Below are positions 24,776-36,800 of a stretch of 64,000 nucleotides of DNA, one piece after another (the first letter of the stretch is position 1; every line of letters begins with the position of its first letter). The stretch spans positions 62,001-126,000 of the forward strand of contig ARYC01000675.1 in the NCBI GenBank assembly GCA_000711775.1. The letters are read 5' to 3'. The position numbers and the translations under genes are program-made. The DNA is from Oxytricha trifallax (taxonomy: Eukaryota > Ciliophora > Spirotrichea > Sporadotrichida > Oxytrichidae). The notes under the pieces are model-generated. The model did no database searches. It was not told the origin of the DNA and worked only from the letters and a program-made list of their open reading frames with translations.

Positions 24776-26476
24776 ATGAACTAAGACATTTAAAATGTTA
24801 GTAACTTTGATAAATTTACACTAAAAAAAGATATTTTATTCAGGTAAGTTATAAATATCAAAAACTTATTGAATGCTATAGTTGCATGATATTCTTACAA
24901 TAATATATTTGAAATTGTTGCCAAGCTTGAAATATAAAGTGTCAATCAGGCTTTATAATTAATGCATTATTTCTTATAATCTTTGATATGATAACTAGTT
25001 TGCAATCTCAAGGGAATTAATTTTTCATTTATTACTCTCAAAATACTCTAATCAACAAACTTTGTTATTTGCTTGGGTAAATATGATTACATAAGAGTAA
25101 TTAAAATTTCTGATTCTCTATTTCCATTAATTTTATACAATTTTCCACATCAATTAAAAGCATAAACAAAAGTAATAGCTCTAATAAGACTCTCTTTCAC
25201 CTACTATAGACATTTAAAAGCTCTTGAATCTAAATTAAATCAACGACATTAGCAAGAACCAACTCTCAACTAATCATCTACTAAACATTTTGGACTCAGA
25301 TAGAAGTTAGTATACAAGCAGCAACAATCACGTAAGCAATAAGTATCAAAGACCTATGAGTCAGACTGGTGAAATTACTCTAAAGACTAATCTAAACACA
25401 AATAAAATGGAGACTAAGTAAAGTTTTGAGGCATATGACGATGAAGATTCTTTTGATGTTGGCGAGGAATCAGTTGCGAATGAAACTGAACTTAATTTCA
25501 GAAAAAGTTAGTAAAGTAACAAATTAGCAGCGCATATAGTGCCTCTAGCGTAGTTACCATAAAGATTGATTGATAATTTGAACTCAACTTAAAGTGTTAA
25601 GATTCCTAAAGAAACTAAGACTATAAGCATAAATTTGCCGCCTAAAAATGCCAACAAAATAATGAAGCATTATAATACAGATGCTCTGAATGACAATATT
25701 GTTTAATAGTCTATGCAAGATACTCAAAGAACTTAAAGATACTCTTAATTCAACAAAACCTCCTTGAAAAGTTAAGGCAACACAAGTAGCGTTAGTTTTC
25801 ACTCTGCTTAAACTATACTTGCTTAAAACTAGAAAGCAGCTATGAAAGCAAAAACTAAATTAAAGGGGTAAAATGGATTTGTATTAAGTTCATAAAGCTC
25901 TCAGGCTTTAAAATTAACGAGTTAGAGTAACTATAGTATGTCTGTTAAAGGAAACTAAACTTAAAATTTTTCTCAAACTAAGGCCATTAATATTGATTTG
26001 AGTAAACCTGGAAGACTCAATTCAAAATCTAAGCAAAATTCATAATCCTTAAGTACCACGAATCAGCAGTAGTCTGGTTACTAATCGATTGTCAATTCAG
26101 CAGCTTAATCATTAAAAAATTTGACAATTAGAAATTAAGAAAAGAGAAAGTGCTCTCAATCCAAGCACTAGGTTAATGAGTAGATCATTCCAAATATTAA
26201 TTCAAAACATAATAAAATCTCAGCTTTAAAAGAGGAAGATCATGAATCTTTCTAGCTTGAACCCGAGCCAGCATCTAGAAGCCCAAGTATTAAAGATGAG
26301 AGAGGTAGTATAATGCCGTTAGAAAAGCCAAAGGGATTCATGATGCAAGAAAAAAATCATCATCCGCTCTATTTTAAGGTATAGTCAAATGACCCATCAG
26401 TAAGAACCTCCCTTGTAAGAAAGAGCAATTTTAGCTCTAATGGCAGACCCACATGTGATATATTGATATTTAACCA
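24776..26476 (+). CDS. Disordered Ser/Gln/Asn-rich protein
   Basis: A possible first exon MNQDIQNVSNFDKFTLKKD starts at 24776 and ends at a good donor (gtaagttata). About 400 bp of uncertain sequence follows. From about 25200 a single frame runs for over 400 codons without TGA: LSTNHLLNILDSDRSQYTSS, SFEAYDDEDSFDVGEESV, ETKTISINLPPKNANKIM, INIDLSKPGRLNSKSKQN, EPASRSPSIKDERGSIMP, RTSLVRKSNFSSNGRP. The composition is that of an intrinsically disordered protein with phosphorylatable SP/RSPS motifs. The stop is not clear; the frame continues into AT-rich sequence past 26476. No domain recognised. Confidence 0.6.
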
Positions 26477-26553
26477 AAATATCTTTTAACATTTATTAAT
26501 GTTAAAATTAATATTTTGTAAACAATTTTTAATTTGGACTTGTTTAAATTCAT

Positions 26554-28834
26554 ATGGAAAACATTAAAACCTATTTAGATAGTGGAATAAAGCAAAAATA
26601 TGCAAAATACTTAATTTAAGAATTGATTATGAATTACAACTTTAAATTTGATAAATCCTAAATCGATTAAAATTAAGGTAACCATGCACCTTTTTATTAA
26701 TAGCAGATTTCTAATGAATAATTCACAAAATTACTATTCGATAAGGGATATGTATTTAAAATCGAAAACAAAGACATAAATATCAACGCAGATGCTCATT
26801 TCACTCTTAATAGTTACCTATAGCTTATAAAATCCCATAGATCAATTAAGACATGAGAATAGGAGTTAAGAACAATTAAATTAAAAATTAATTATAATTG
26901 GCTAATAATATAAATTCTTAGACTAAAATCAAATTGACACACCCTGATTGGATTATTTTATAAGGACAATTAATCGAGCCAATAGTTTTAATAATTAGCC
27001 CAAACATTATAATTATTCGCCAATAATAATTAATTCTTAATTTAATTGTTCTTAATCCCAATTCTCATGTCTTAATTGATCTATGGGGTTTTATAACATC
27101 AGGAGAAGTCTTTTCAAGATACAACAATTTTCCTAATTGAAAGTTAGCAATGTTTCTACCTTATTCTTGCTTAAAGAACTTATCAGCAATTTTTAATTAG
27201 TTAATTCTTGCAAAGATGATATTTAAGATTTGATAATTTACAATTTAAATTCTAACCCGATATAACCATAGATAATCTTGAAACTATACTATAAAATGAG
27301 ATAAATTTAACAAAATCAATTTTATAAGACAACAAGGAAATGGTCCATTCTTTAGAAGACAATGAAATCTTTGAAAGTAAAGATTTCTTCTTGATGATAT
27401 CTGAAATCTAAAAAATGAATTACAGCTACTCAAAATTACAATTTAAAGTGCCTGTTTTAATGTCTGACGATTTGAGTTCTTTTGAATAGCCAGTTGTTAA
27501 ATACACGGGACTAATCTACAATATTATCTATAACATTCTCAATTAAGATGAAACATACTCTTAAATGCCTTGTCTCATCAAATTTTACATTTTGCAAGAT
27601 GCCGGTAAAAATCAATCGCAGTTGTTAATAGAGAGAGATTTACTTATTTACCTAATTTATGAGAGAGACTCAGTACCCTAGAAATATACATAGGATCAGA
27701 AAATCTAATTTTAGCAGTAAATAACTCAAACTGAAATTATAGCAAGAAATGGCTATACTTTAGAAAGTATTGCCTAGAAGCGCTTAAATAACAAAGCCAT
27801 AAAACATAGCGCACAAGCAAATCCAATTATAGCTTAGGTTATGTTGAAATCTGTGGGAGACAATTTATTTAAAAGATTAGAATTCAAGTTAGCAGATCAC
27901 AAAGTGCAAGAACAAATCAAAGAAATAGATTAATAGCTATCACATGTCATCATTTAAGGGATTGAAGAGGCTAAATAGTGTCTATTGCAATACTAAGACT
28001 ACTTAATTACAGTTAAAAATCATGAATATTTCAATGATTTATCTGTAAATCATGGATAAAAAGATGGAAATTAGAGTACATTCTTAGATTTAAGTTTAAT
28101 TGATGAGAGCAACCCAGCTTATTAAAGTACTAGTAGATAAATTTCTGGAAATAAATCAAAGAGTTTTAGCAAAAGTAATTAAATCAAATTAGATGCTGCC
28201 TTGAGAAATGTTATTGCATTCATATCATAGACTCATATAATTTGAAATTTATTTTCTATTATTATTAGTTTACAATTTTTAATGATTACAAATTAAAAGA
28301 CTCCCTAACAATTAATGAATGATATAACAAGATAAAGTCTTTATTACTTATAAGAAAAGAAAACAGTTAAATATGGCTAACGTTTATTACAAAATATTTG
28401 ATTCTAATGTAATTAATAAAGCTAAATGATTTATAATTTTATGATTAATAATCAAATATATACATAAGATCGTTGATAAAACAATTTTAAATAAAACTTA
28501 TCTGTAAATTTAAATTTAAATATGAACGATTATAAGCTATAGCATTTATAAAGTCATACTAACCCAATGTTTATTGCAAAAATAGCTTCAGTACTAAAAT
28601 AAAATTGCAATGCAAGCGATCATAACCAAACAAGACAATAAAAGTATCAATAATTGATTTAGGAATAACATGATCATTAGTAATCTATGCATAATAAAAT
28701 TCAGGTTAATGTTTCTAATGGGGAGGTGAAATATGTATAATAATCATAAATACTGATATATTAATGAAACTGTGTTTTATTTTTAGTTTGATAGTGGAAA
28801 AGATTTTTATTAATCATTCTTTGTGAATGGTTGA
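26554..28834 (+). CDS. Unidentified protein split by five IESs, one a palindromic transposon-like element
   Basis: Begins MENIKTYLDSGIKQKYAKYL. After removal of IESs at 26825, 27111, 27218, 28229 and 28392 (each flanked by a direct repeat) and one GT-AG intron (gtataataat...ttttag, near 28734-28785), the reading frame is continuous to TGA 28832, about 540 residues. Blocks: NADAHFTLNSYLQLITSG, VSNVSTLFLLKELISNF, DITIDNLETILQNEINLTK, FLMISEIQKMNYSYSKLQFK, YTGLIYNIIYNILNQDETY, LLIERDLLIYLIYERDS, ANPIIAQVMLKSVGDNLFKR, QGIEEAKQCLLQYQDYL, and a C-terminal NVSNGEVKYFDSGKDFYQ. It looks like a mostly helical, ordered protein, but no known family was recognised. It is the best example in the window of a germline gene that makes no sense before DNA elimination. 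Confidence 0.65.
26825..27096 (+). mobile_element. Palindromic transposon-like IES, pointer/TSD TTATAA
   Basis: Direct repeats ttataa (26825-26830 and 27091-27096) flank a 260 bp element whose two ends are inverted repeats of about 75 bp with few mismatches. The left end reads AAtCCCATAGATCAATTAAG inward and the right end is its near-complement, continuing through ACATGAGAAT and TTAAGAACAATTAAATTAA. The centre is short. Removing the element with one repeat copy joins ...LNSYLQLI to TSGEVF in the host gene. It therefore behaves as an IES and has the structure of a fold-back MITE. Confidence 0.8.
27111..27132 (+). other. Possible 17 bp IES, pointer TTTTC
   Basis: Direct repeat ttttc at 27111-27115 and 27128-27132. 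Removing 17 bp joins ...TSGEVFS to QLKVSNVSTLFLL in frame. Without it the frame set by the preceding IES hits TGA at 27137. The alternative is a one- or two-base difference in where the previous element is cut. Treat as tentative. Confidence 0.4.
27218..27263 (+). other. IES, pointer GATAT
   Basis: Direct repeat gatat at 27218-27222 and 27259-27263, 41 bp apart. Excision joins ...LVNSCKDDI to TIDNLETILQNEI in frame. No GT-AG pair in this interval gives the right phase. Confidence 0.8.
28229..28303 (+). other. IES, pointer AGACTC
   Basis: Direct repeat agactc at 28229-28234 and 28298-28303, 69 bp apart. The unexcised frame reaches TGA just downstream. Excision joins ...RNVIAFISQTP to QQLMNDITRQSLYYLQ. 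Confidence 0.8.
28392..28523 (+). other. IES, pointer AAATAT
   Basis: Direct repeat aaatat at 28392-28397 and 28518-28523, 126 bp apart. Excision removes several TGA codons and joins ...YGQRLLQN to MNDYKLQHLQSHTNPM in frame. Confidence 0.75.
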
Positions 28835-29131
28835 CACAGATATAGAGGAAACAGCCTTAGTAAAACCAATGCAATGAAACACAAAACACTTTGAAATTTG
28901 ACAGTATATATAAATACACTATGGATTAATAAACCATAAATTCAAAGAAAGAATTGTAGACCAATAGTTATATTGAAGAGAAGGAGAAGAAATCCATTAA
29001 ATAGCTGTTTAAATAAATTATTTTACCGAAACTAATACAATCTGCTGAGATTCAAATCGTATTCCCAGTCTTTGAGTAAAATGAGATAATTTAAGTAAAA
29101 ATAAAAGTGATTTGAAAAATATCAAGTTAAA

Positions 29132-30868
29132 TCAAATTTTTATTATAGAGTAAGAAATTAATATCAAAGATATAAAGCTTGTAGATTTTATATTATTTTA
29201 ATAATACTCTTTACTTCTGTCCTAGTCAAGTAATACTTCGATGACTATCATTAGATTCTAATAGTATCGTTATTGATAAAATTTATAGTTTTAAAAGAAT
29301 AAATAAATAAAAAACAAATATAAAGAGTATAAAATAAATTATTTAAGATTTATTAATATAATTATATATTTGTTTGCTAAATTTCTTAATACTTAATATT
29401 CGATTCTTTTTTATGAACCTACAATTTTAAATGGATAATTCATAAAGAATTTAATTACAGAATTTATTTATTAGACTTTAGCAATAATACCCAAATATGC
29501 AAAGGAATTCTCACACAATTTCTTTTGAATGCCTTAATCGCTCTTAAGAGTCTTGAAGTTGACTTTGACATTGATAGTTTTAACATCTGAGAATTTCTTG
29601 CCAATCATTGAGGTGAATTTATCTTGGAATGCTAGGGAAGCTGAGAATAGAATTTGACCTCGTTTGATCCTATTTGGGTTCAACCCCTCATCATTGTCGA
29701 TGTTTATCAAGCATGGGTTATCTGCATCCCTTCTCATTTATAATTATTGAAAGTAAAATAACAGTAAATTCTTAACTGAAATTATGTATTGCATCTTTCA
29801 AATTTAAAAGGCATGCTTACTTATTAGGCCTGTTTAAACTAAACTTATTTAAAAATAATTTCTATCATTTGATATAAGAATACGCCTGCAAGAGCTGAGA
29901 ACCCTTCAACATTCTCCCTGGCGGAAAAGAAAACTTCATTGCGATTGATCAATTCCTCTCCAATCTGCTCATCATACTCCGACTAATTCATATTGCCCTA
30001 ACCGTTTTCACTGTTGAAATCCATGATTGCTTTGTTGGTCTTGTGGAAAGTTCTTGCGTTACGCTTGGAATTTTTGCTGTTCACGAATATCTTAACTGGG
30101 AGGTCATTCAAGGGGATCAAAGCATTCAAAATTAATATTAATATGGCTGTAAAAAGAATTTTATTGAGATTATTTATTAATTTAAGTTTATAAGACTTCT
30201 TTTAAATTGCTTTATAATACAAAACAGATAAATGACTTAATACATAAATTTTTGTTTATTTCTCAACGTTTCCTAATCAAATTTAGTAAGTGCAAGTTTA
30301 TGAATGACAATCTTCTCTTGCTCCTCTGCATCTCTAACCCCTTTTCTAAGTGAATTCTCAATATCCACTAACGTCTGCATGTCTCTATCTATCAATATCA
30401 AGTTGAAGCCTTTCTTCAAAAGATACTTCGCAAATGACACTCCGCCTCTGTTCAAGCCATAGATCACTGCGTAGTATCTGGGCTCCTCTCTAGATATCCT
30501 TCTATCGCTATCTATCAAACTTTGGGTAAATTTCTTTCCATTAAAAATAGATTTCACATAGTCTTTGGTAGTGAAAAAGGATCTCTTTAGGAGTTTAAGT
30601 AAACTGTAGGTGGCACTTGCTGCTCCGAAGTATAAAAAATGGGAAATTTAGTAGTATTTATAGCAACTAAATAGTTTGAAAAAAGTAATTTATTATTTTA
30701 ATTATAAATCAAGAATCTCATGAAGGAATATTGAAGATTTACAGATCCAAATCTTCCAAGCTACATGTTATAGTTCATGAAAGCAAATCTTGGGTAACTC
30801 AAAAAGATATTACCAAATGCTAAACTCAAAGTATCCTTGTTTGCATTTGCAACTGAGTTAAAATTCAT
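29132..30868 (-). CDS. SDR-family (Rossmann-fold) oxidoreductase-like protein, 17-beta-HSD type
   Basis: Starts MNFNSVANANKDTLSLAFGN at 30868. An intron leads to an N-terminal hydrophobic segment (HFLYFGAASATYSLLKLL), typical of membrane-anchored HSD17B12/HSDL-type enzymes. The nucleotide-binding region follows: EPRYYAVIYGLNRGGVSFAK, YLLKKGFNLILIDRDMQTL. The usual TGxxxGIG is altered to YGLNRGGV. Downstream are LILNALIPLNDLPVKIFVNS, EVFFSARENVEGFSALAGVF, and (after an IES) PCLINIDNDEGLNPN, GQILFSASLAFQDKFTSM. The catalytic S...YxxxK cannot be seen clearly, so enzymatic activity is uncertain. A 79 nt intron (gtattataaag...tttttacag) is fixed by phase. The C-terminus is probably near NSVIKFFMNYPFKIVGSQK; the first in-frame TGA is only at 29132 and the last 300 bp are AT-rich, so the true end may be earlier. 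Confidence 0.65.
29734..29870 (-). other. IES in SDR-like gene, pointer TCATTT
   Basis: Direct repeat tcattt at 29734-29739 and 29865-29870, 131 bp apart. Excision joins ...LAGVFLYQM to RRDADNPCLINIDND in frame on the minus strand, and removes a stop. Confidence 0.75.
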
Positions 30869-31060
30869 TTTTAATAATTAAATTTTTTATAACAATTAAT
30901 TGGATGGCTAAAGTTATCAAGACAGTTTTAATTTAAAATTAGGAATTAAAAGATAACAGAATTAATCAGTTAAGCTTTGTAAGTTATATAAACAAACTTA
31001 AATTAATTTCAATAAGTGGGTTGATTTTCTAAAGGTTTATATTTGAGTTCTCTTATCCGT

Positions 31061-33159
31061 TCATAGTTCTCGCTGATGTTAGATATTTTAGTTGTTCTTA
31101 CTGATCAAAGGTCTAGTTAATCCATTCAACATTCCAAGATTAGAATATTCACTCGTTGATCTACCTCTCATTCCCACCATATTCATAGAATTTTAATTTT
31201 ATTACTACTGAATTCTTTACTACTACTATTAAACTGATTGAGGTTACAGTTGAATTTAGTATTGCGAGTGATTCTAAACCAAAGACTAATTATTATTGTT
31301 CATGTGAAATAGATTTGAGGTACTCTATGGGTTTAGGAACTACCTGCTGTTTTAGTGAGAGCTACTTAGATTTTGAGCTTAACTAGGATTAAATAACTAA
31401 ATCCTCTGTTATGATTCTGGTGAGAGAACACCTCTATGTCTTCTAGGGTTGTTTTAATAGCTCAGATTTAACTATAAGTTATTAATTGCATTTTACTACT
31501 GGCTTGTATTAAAATTTGAATTTGAATTGGAGTGATGATGGTTTTACTAGGTGTTGATAAAAGTAGGGTGATTTATTGAGTTATGGTTGTTAATAAAAGA
31601 GTTATTGGAGGATTGAAATTAAGTTCCAGCTGTTTGTTAAGCACCGTTTTACTTGAAATTTTCATACAATACAAAGAATTCATCCAGGTTTTCTTTTCCA
31701 AGTGATATCAAAGAATTTTTCAAATCTGGATTCATGCCCATGGGAGTTTAATTGTTAAGATGCTTGTTCTAACTTATTGGGGGTTTCTTTTAAGTTTTTA
31801 AGTTAATGTTTGAGCTGTGAGTTAGATTTATACTATCATTCAAACTATTTTAGATGTTTTATCTCTCAAACAAGATGCTAGCATTTAATTAATATAAGGT
31901 ATAGTAAGCTCACTTCATAAAATAATTTCATCAATTAAGTCCTGATGAGTGATTTTAATTCTAAATATTTACCTAAGTCAAATTACTCTAAGATAAATTT
32001 CTCTTAACTTACAGTATATCTCTCACGACTTAAATTGTTTCATCCAAATTGCTCTAATTATTGTTGGTATTATGATTTGAATTTACATTTCTCAAACTGG
32101 AACTGTAATTTCCAGACCTGTTCAAACTGTTATAAATTTATTATGAGTTATTCAAATTCTAATTGCTGTTTGATACAAACTATTTTGAACAATTTAAATT
32201 GCTAATTTATTCAATTTACTATTGCACGTGATTCAGCATATCTCTTGACTAGTTATTTTGATTTTGTCTAGACTCTGACCTGTTTTTGATTCTAGCTTCC
32301 TTCAAGTCTGTAAGTCTTCTATTACTGGAGTCATTTCTTAAATTATTCATAATTTCAGCATTGATTTGTTACTAATTTCTCATGTCAAAGCTATTCAACT
32401 CTTCGTAAGAAAAATGACCAACTTTATTAGCATTAAGTTGAGCTTTGTCCTCTTACTTGTGAGGTTAATTATTATAGAATTTAGCAATCATAGCTCTCTC
32501 TTATATATCCATTGATTTCAAGTGTTCTCTTGAAGAAGGATTTTAAGTTGATTAGTTTTACAATTGAATAACATAACCATTGCTACTTTAGTTTGCTTAT
32601 GAGTGATCAAGAGAATTAAACTGATTATTATTGTTGTTGTGTGAAGTCGATGTACTAGGTCTCTTTTATTTCAAATAAATGTGCTAATTGAATTATTTTG
32701 ATTAGTTTTAAGTTGATATACTTTACTGGTTGAGTTTTCTGAGATTGGGCCCTTCCTAACTCTGCCTCAAAACCATTTTATTTTTCTTGCTGAGGCTTTA
32801 TCTAGGTAGAGGAATCATGTTCAAATTTTCGTTACTACCGCTCTGAATTACTATTTTTTAATCAATTGATATGCTTTCATGATTATCGTCATCTATCAAT
32901 ATATTGCATATAGCTTTATTTAAACAATTGAATTATATAAATATTTTGTAAATTATTATTTATATAAATTTGTTGAAAATTGAGATCAAATTTAAACAAG
33001 TTTTGAACTACATTTTTCCTTTAAAGAATCAATTTTTCTTTTATAGTCAATTAACTTTATTGTTTCATTAGTATAAAATGAAACATCAATCTCTATTTAT
33101 TTACATTGAGTAAGATCTATCGAGTCATTAAAGTCTACTTAAAATTGCTCTAAGTTCAT
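31061..33159 (-). CDS. Disordered Gln/Asn-rich protein
   Basis: A first exon MNLEQFQVDFNDSIDLTQC with a short coiled coil (YTNETIKLIDYKRKIDSLKE) starts at 33159. After an intron-like gap the frame continues CNILIDDDNHESISIDQK, then SLSKKNKMVLRQSQEGPN, RPSTSTSHNNNNNQFNSLD, EHLKSMDIQERAMIAKFYN, LNANKVGHFSYEELNSFDM. It ends with a poly-Q-like stretch encoded by TAG/TAA runs, then MNMVGMRGRSTSEYSNLG, MLNGLTRPLISKNN and TGA 31061-31063. The middle 600 bp holds more N/Q/S-rich coding with uncertain phase changes. No domain recognised. The glutamine tracts are made mostly of TAG and TAA, a direct illustration of the code. Confidence 0.6.
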
Positions 33160-33875
33160 TTTTTAATAATAAATTATAAATTATCATAATTTGAAATGCA
33201 TCAACTCTGTTTTATTTAAACAAAATCCAAAATTAATTCGAGGAAATAAACTATAATTTAAAGAAAAAAACTTATCATAATTACTTTGTTAAAATTATAT
33301 TTACTTTTTATCATACTTAAAGTGAAATTTAGAATTTCTATTAAGTTTATATCATAATATTCTACTGTTGTGAAACTATAGACGCCTTTTTGTCTTGCTA
33401 GAAGTTTAAATTTTATTGGTTTTGTTAGGAATTGCTCTTCGTGGAACTTTCTTGAGTGTTTTACCTGCCGAAATCACATTATAAATACGTTTATAATAAT
33501 TTCATAGATAAATTTTAATAATCAAAAATAAGTTTGATAGAAAAATTACTATTAAAATGATATAAAGTTTATTAATTAAATAAATTAAAATCCAAATAGG
33601 CATTTTGTTGAGACACAAATGATTCCTCTTTTCTTTTGTTATTTAAACTGATTGGCTCATAATTGAGCTTTTTAATGATGCTTTTCTGTGGACTAATGAG
33701 ATAATGTAAATTATTGTTCAAGATTGTTTGATTTATTTGAGACTGGTTTATATTGCTGCTTAAGTGATTTAAATTTTACTATTGCTTTTAATTTGAATGT
33801 TTTGAGAATGTAGCTCTGCCTTCGTTTCTTACCTATTCAATACATATATTACTAATAGTTATAACTAAGTTAAGT
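33160..33875. other. Intergenic, AT-rich
   Basis: No credible gene seen on either strand between the disordered-protein gene and the 3' end of the FAD oxidoreductase gene. Confidence 0.4.
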
Positions 33876-36800
33876 TCAATATGGGTGTGGAACAAAAGAA
33901 TAAATTTAAAGACACGCAATTTATGATTTAGAAACTGCTGGAGACCAAGTATTTTAAATCAATTTGGCTCCACTATTTTAAGGCTTTAAATTTGATTGAC
34001 TCATTCCGTTTGATGTCGTATTATACGTAATGTTAAACTTGAAGTATAATTTTTTTACTAATATGACATTCAAAATTTTGAATTTACTCTAATGATATAC
34101 AAATGGACTTTGAGGAGTTCCATGATGAATTCCAACATAATTATTTTAATTTCCATTTAAATGAGTTGGTAATTAGAATACTTTCAGAGGCACTATATTT
34201 TGATGTAGACTTTAAACAACTATTTAAGTCTGATTAGTATTATTGCTATTTAGGCTTTACTGTGAATTTGGCTTATTAGTTACATCTATACTCTGACCTT
34301 TGGATGAAACTATAGAGTGGCTTTTAATTGATTTAGTAACTCTGTTAGCTTAAAGCTTAGATCCATATTGAGATGAAACCATTTGAGATTATTTTTGAGA
34401 ACTATAATCTATTAAGGCGGTTTGAGTGTTTTAATATTGCCTTGAAAAAGGGCTTTGGTACGAAATGTTTCTATCTTTAATGATGACGTTTTTATTTGGA
34501 GATCTAAACTATGCCTCATTCTGTGATTAAATCCCCTTATTAACAATCTCTGATTAAGATCTTTCAATATCTGCGGGGTTGATTTATCTAGATCCAATTT
34601 AGCGATTTATAACTTTTAAGGATACATCGCTTTACTCTAGAGGTATTCCTTCTCTACTTTGTGGTTCTGAACTTTTATTGGAAGAATCTAAAGCCATAGG
34701 AGTTTCACTTGTATGCAGAATCTAATTTTACAAGCTTTATAAATCGATAATACTAGTTGAGATTTTGATTGTGGGAGTCAGCTTTTATGTATGATCTTAG
34801 GTGAAAGACTTCTATTCTTGCCTCACCGAAGACAAATTGCTTAATTATGACTCATTTAAATCGATTTTTTACACTTTGATATTTTAAGGAGAAGACTTCT
34901 TCTTCACGAGGGTAACTTAGGTTTTATTATTCTTCTTGCTTGAATCTAGAGTTATGGAGGCTTTATTAATTACAGGAGTTTTACCTTATTGCTATTGTTT
35001 CACTAGCTACTTTCTAGATGCAACTAAATCCTTAGATTTCTAAGAAGTTTACTTTACAGATTGAGAAAAACTCTGTTTAATTGAACTAACTTCAGATGTC
35101 ATATTTGTTGAATTAGATGGAATTTAGTCAATATTTATTTCAGTTTTTTCTTCTTCTTTTGAATTATGATTATCACTTGTCTCTGTAGATTAAGCCTGAT
35201 ATACATCCTTTGTAATATTGAAATAAAAATATAGGAAATATTGATGAAACTAGTCTTTAACATCTAACTCTAAGTATTTGGGTCAGCCTGCTATGTTACA
35301 TTTTTATTATCAGCCACACAAATCTTAACAATCCTAGTGTTGCTTAACTATTAATTATTGCCTTTCTTTTATTGCTCTAAAATTGGTCTTCTGTTTGCAA
35401 CGCTAGCTGTGCTGGACCTTCCATTAGTTTTATTTTAAACGTTGTTTGTGCTCGTTACCGGATTACGCTTTTAATTTTGAGAGTTAGTAACATTCTATTG
35501 TTAGGGATTTTAGGGCTTGATCTATTTTCTTTCTCTAATTGTTTTATTAAGTTTATTATCTAATTTAGCTTTTGGCAAAACATTTGAAAGGATTTTATCT
35601 GCCACAAAGTTCAAATATAGCGTGAAACTGTCTGCTCTCGGTACTGGCTTATTAGAGTCTTAGATTATCATTCCATCGTTAGTTCTTAATGGATAAGCTA
35701 TTCCAGTACCAAATGTCTTTGTTAGTAAACCATTATCGCTTGTTATTATTCTGCATTTATTATCAACATCGTATTAAGTAAATGGAACTTTCTAACTTAA
35801 AATTTATTCTTTGCCTTCAAAGTCTTTTATTGGAATTTTGTTAGTTTGATACCCACAAGCCCAAATTACTAAATCTGCATTTTCAACATAATCTTTTTGA
35901 AATTCAGGCGTTTCAGCTTTAATTAACCTAACTCTCTTTTCTTCTCCTTTTAATACATGCTTATAGAGTTTCTTTGCATCCCCTCTAAGTCCAGTAAATG
36001 AATATAAGTAACCATTTTTATTGCTGAAATTTAAGGCCTTAAAATCTGTGTATCCATCAAACTCAGCATTCTTCACTTAGCTATAGAATACCTTTATTCT
36101 ATCTCTGTACAATATAGTGATATTTCCTTCTTCTAAATGATCTAACAGAGCATTTTCATAATCAAAGTCCCAATCTTTGTATTAGAAAAATCCAAAGCAT
36201 TTACAAATGCATACACAAGAAGAATCAGGTTACTTGTTTTACTATTTCCCCTTGGAATTAGATTGGCAGGTACAACAGTCTGTACAATTTTAAGTTTACT
36301 TTAATTAGGCTCCAGGAAAACTTTCACAATACTTTGATACTACTGAAGTGTTTTTCTTGTAAGTTGCTGGACCATTAAGAAGCATCCAAGCGCAAGAGAA
36401 GCCAGAATGTGAGCCTCCAACTATTACAATGTTTTTAATTTTCTCTTATTTGATCTTTGTCATTACCTAAAGATAATTTTCTTTTTTCAAAAAGTTATCA
36501 CCAAGAATAACTTTTTCTTTGCTTGTTATTAAAGCAGGAAACCATGAGTAAAATTATGGATGAATGATTTAATGTCCACCATTAGAAAGGACTACAGCTT
36601 TTGACCTAAAGGTTATTATAGTTTCTTAGTCTTGAAATATAGTATGTCCATTTTGTGGATTTCGTTTAATCATACAATCTGTTCTCTTAGTTGTAGTTAA
36701 AATCTCACCAGTTGCTAAAAATTAAATGGAAATCACTTTATGCATTGGATAGAAAATTTTCTTTTTGTACTACGTGTATATATAGCTCAATAAATGATTG

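Noticed and set aside
28922-29272. Plus-strand ORF starting MDQQTINSKKELQTN
   Set aside because: Overlaps the tail of the minus-strand SDR-like gene. It could not be joined in phase to the upstream gene, which has its own TGA at 28832, so it is left uncalled; the strand of coding here is unresolved.
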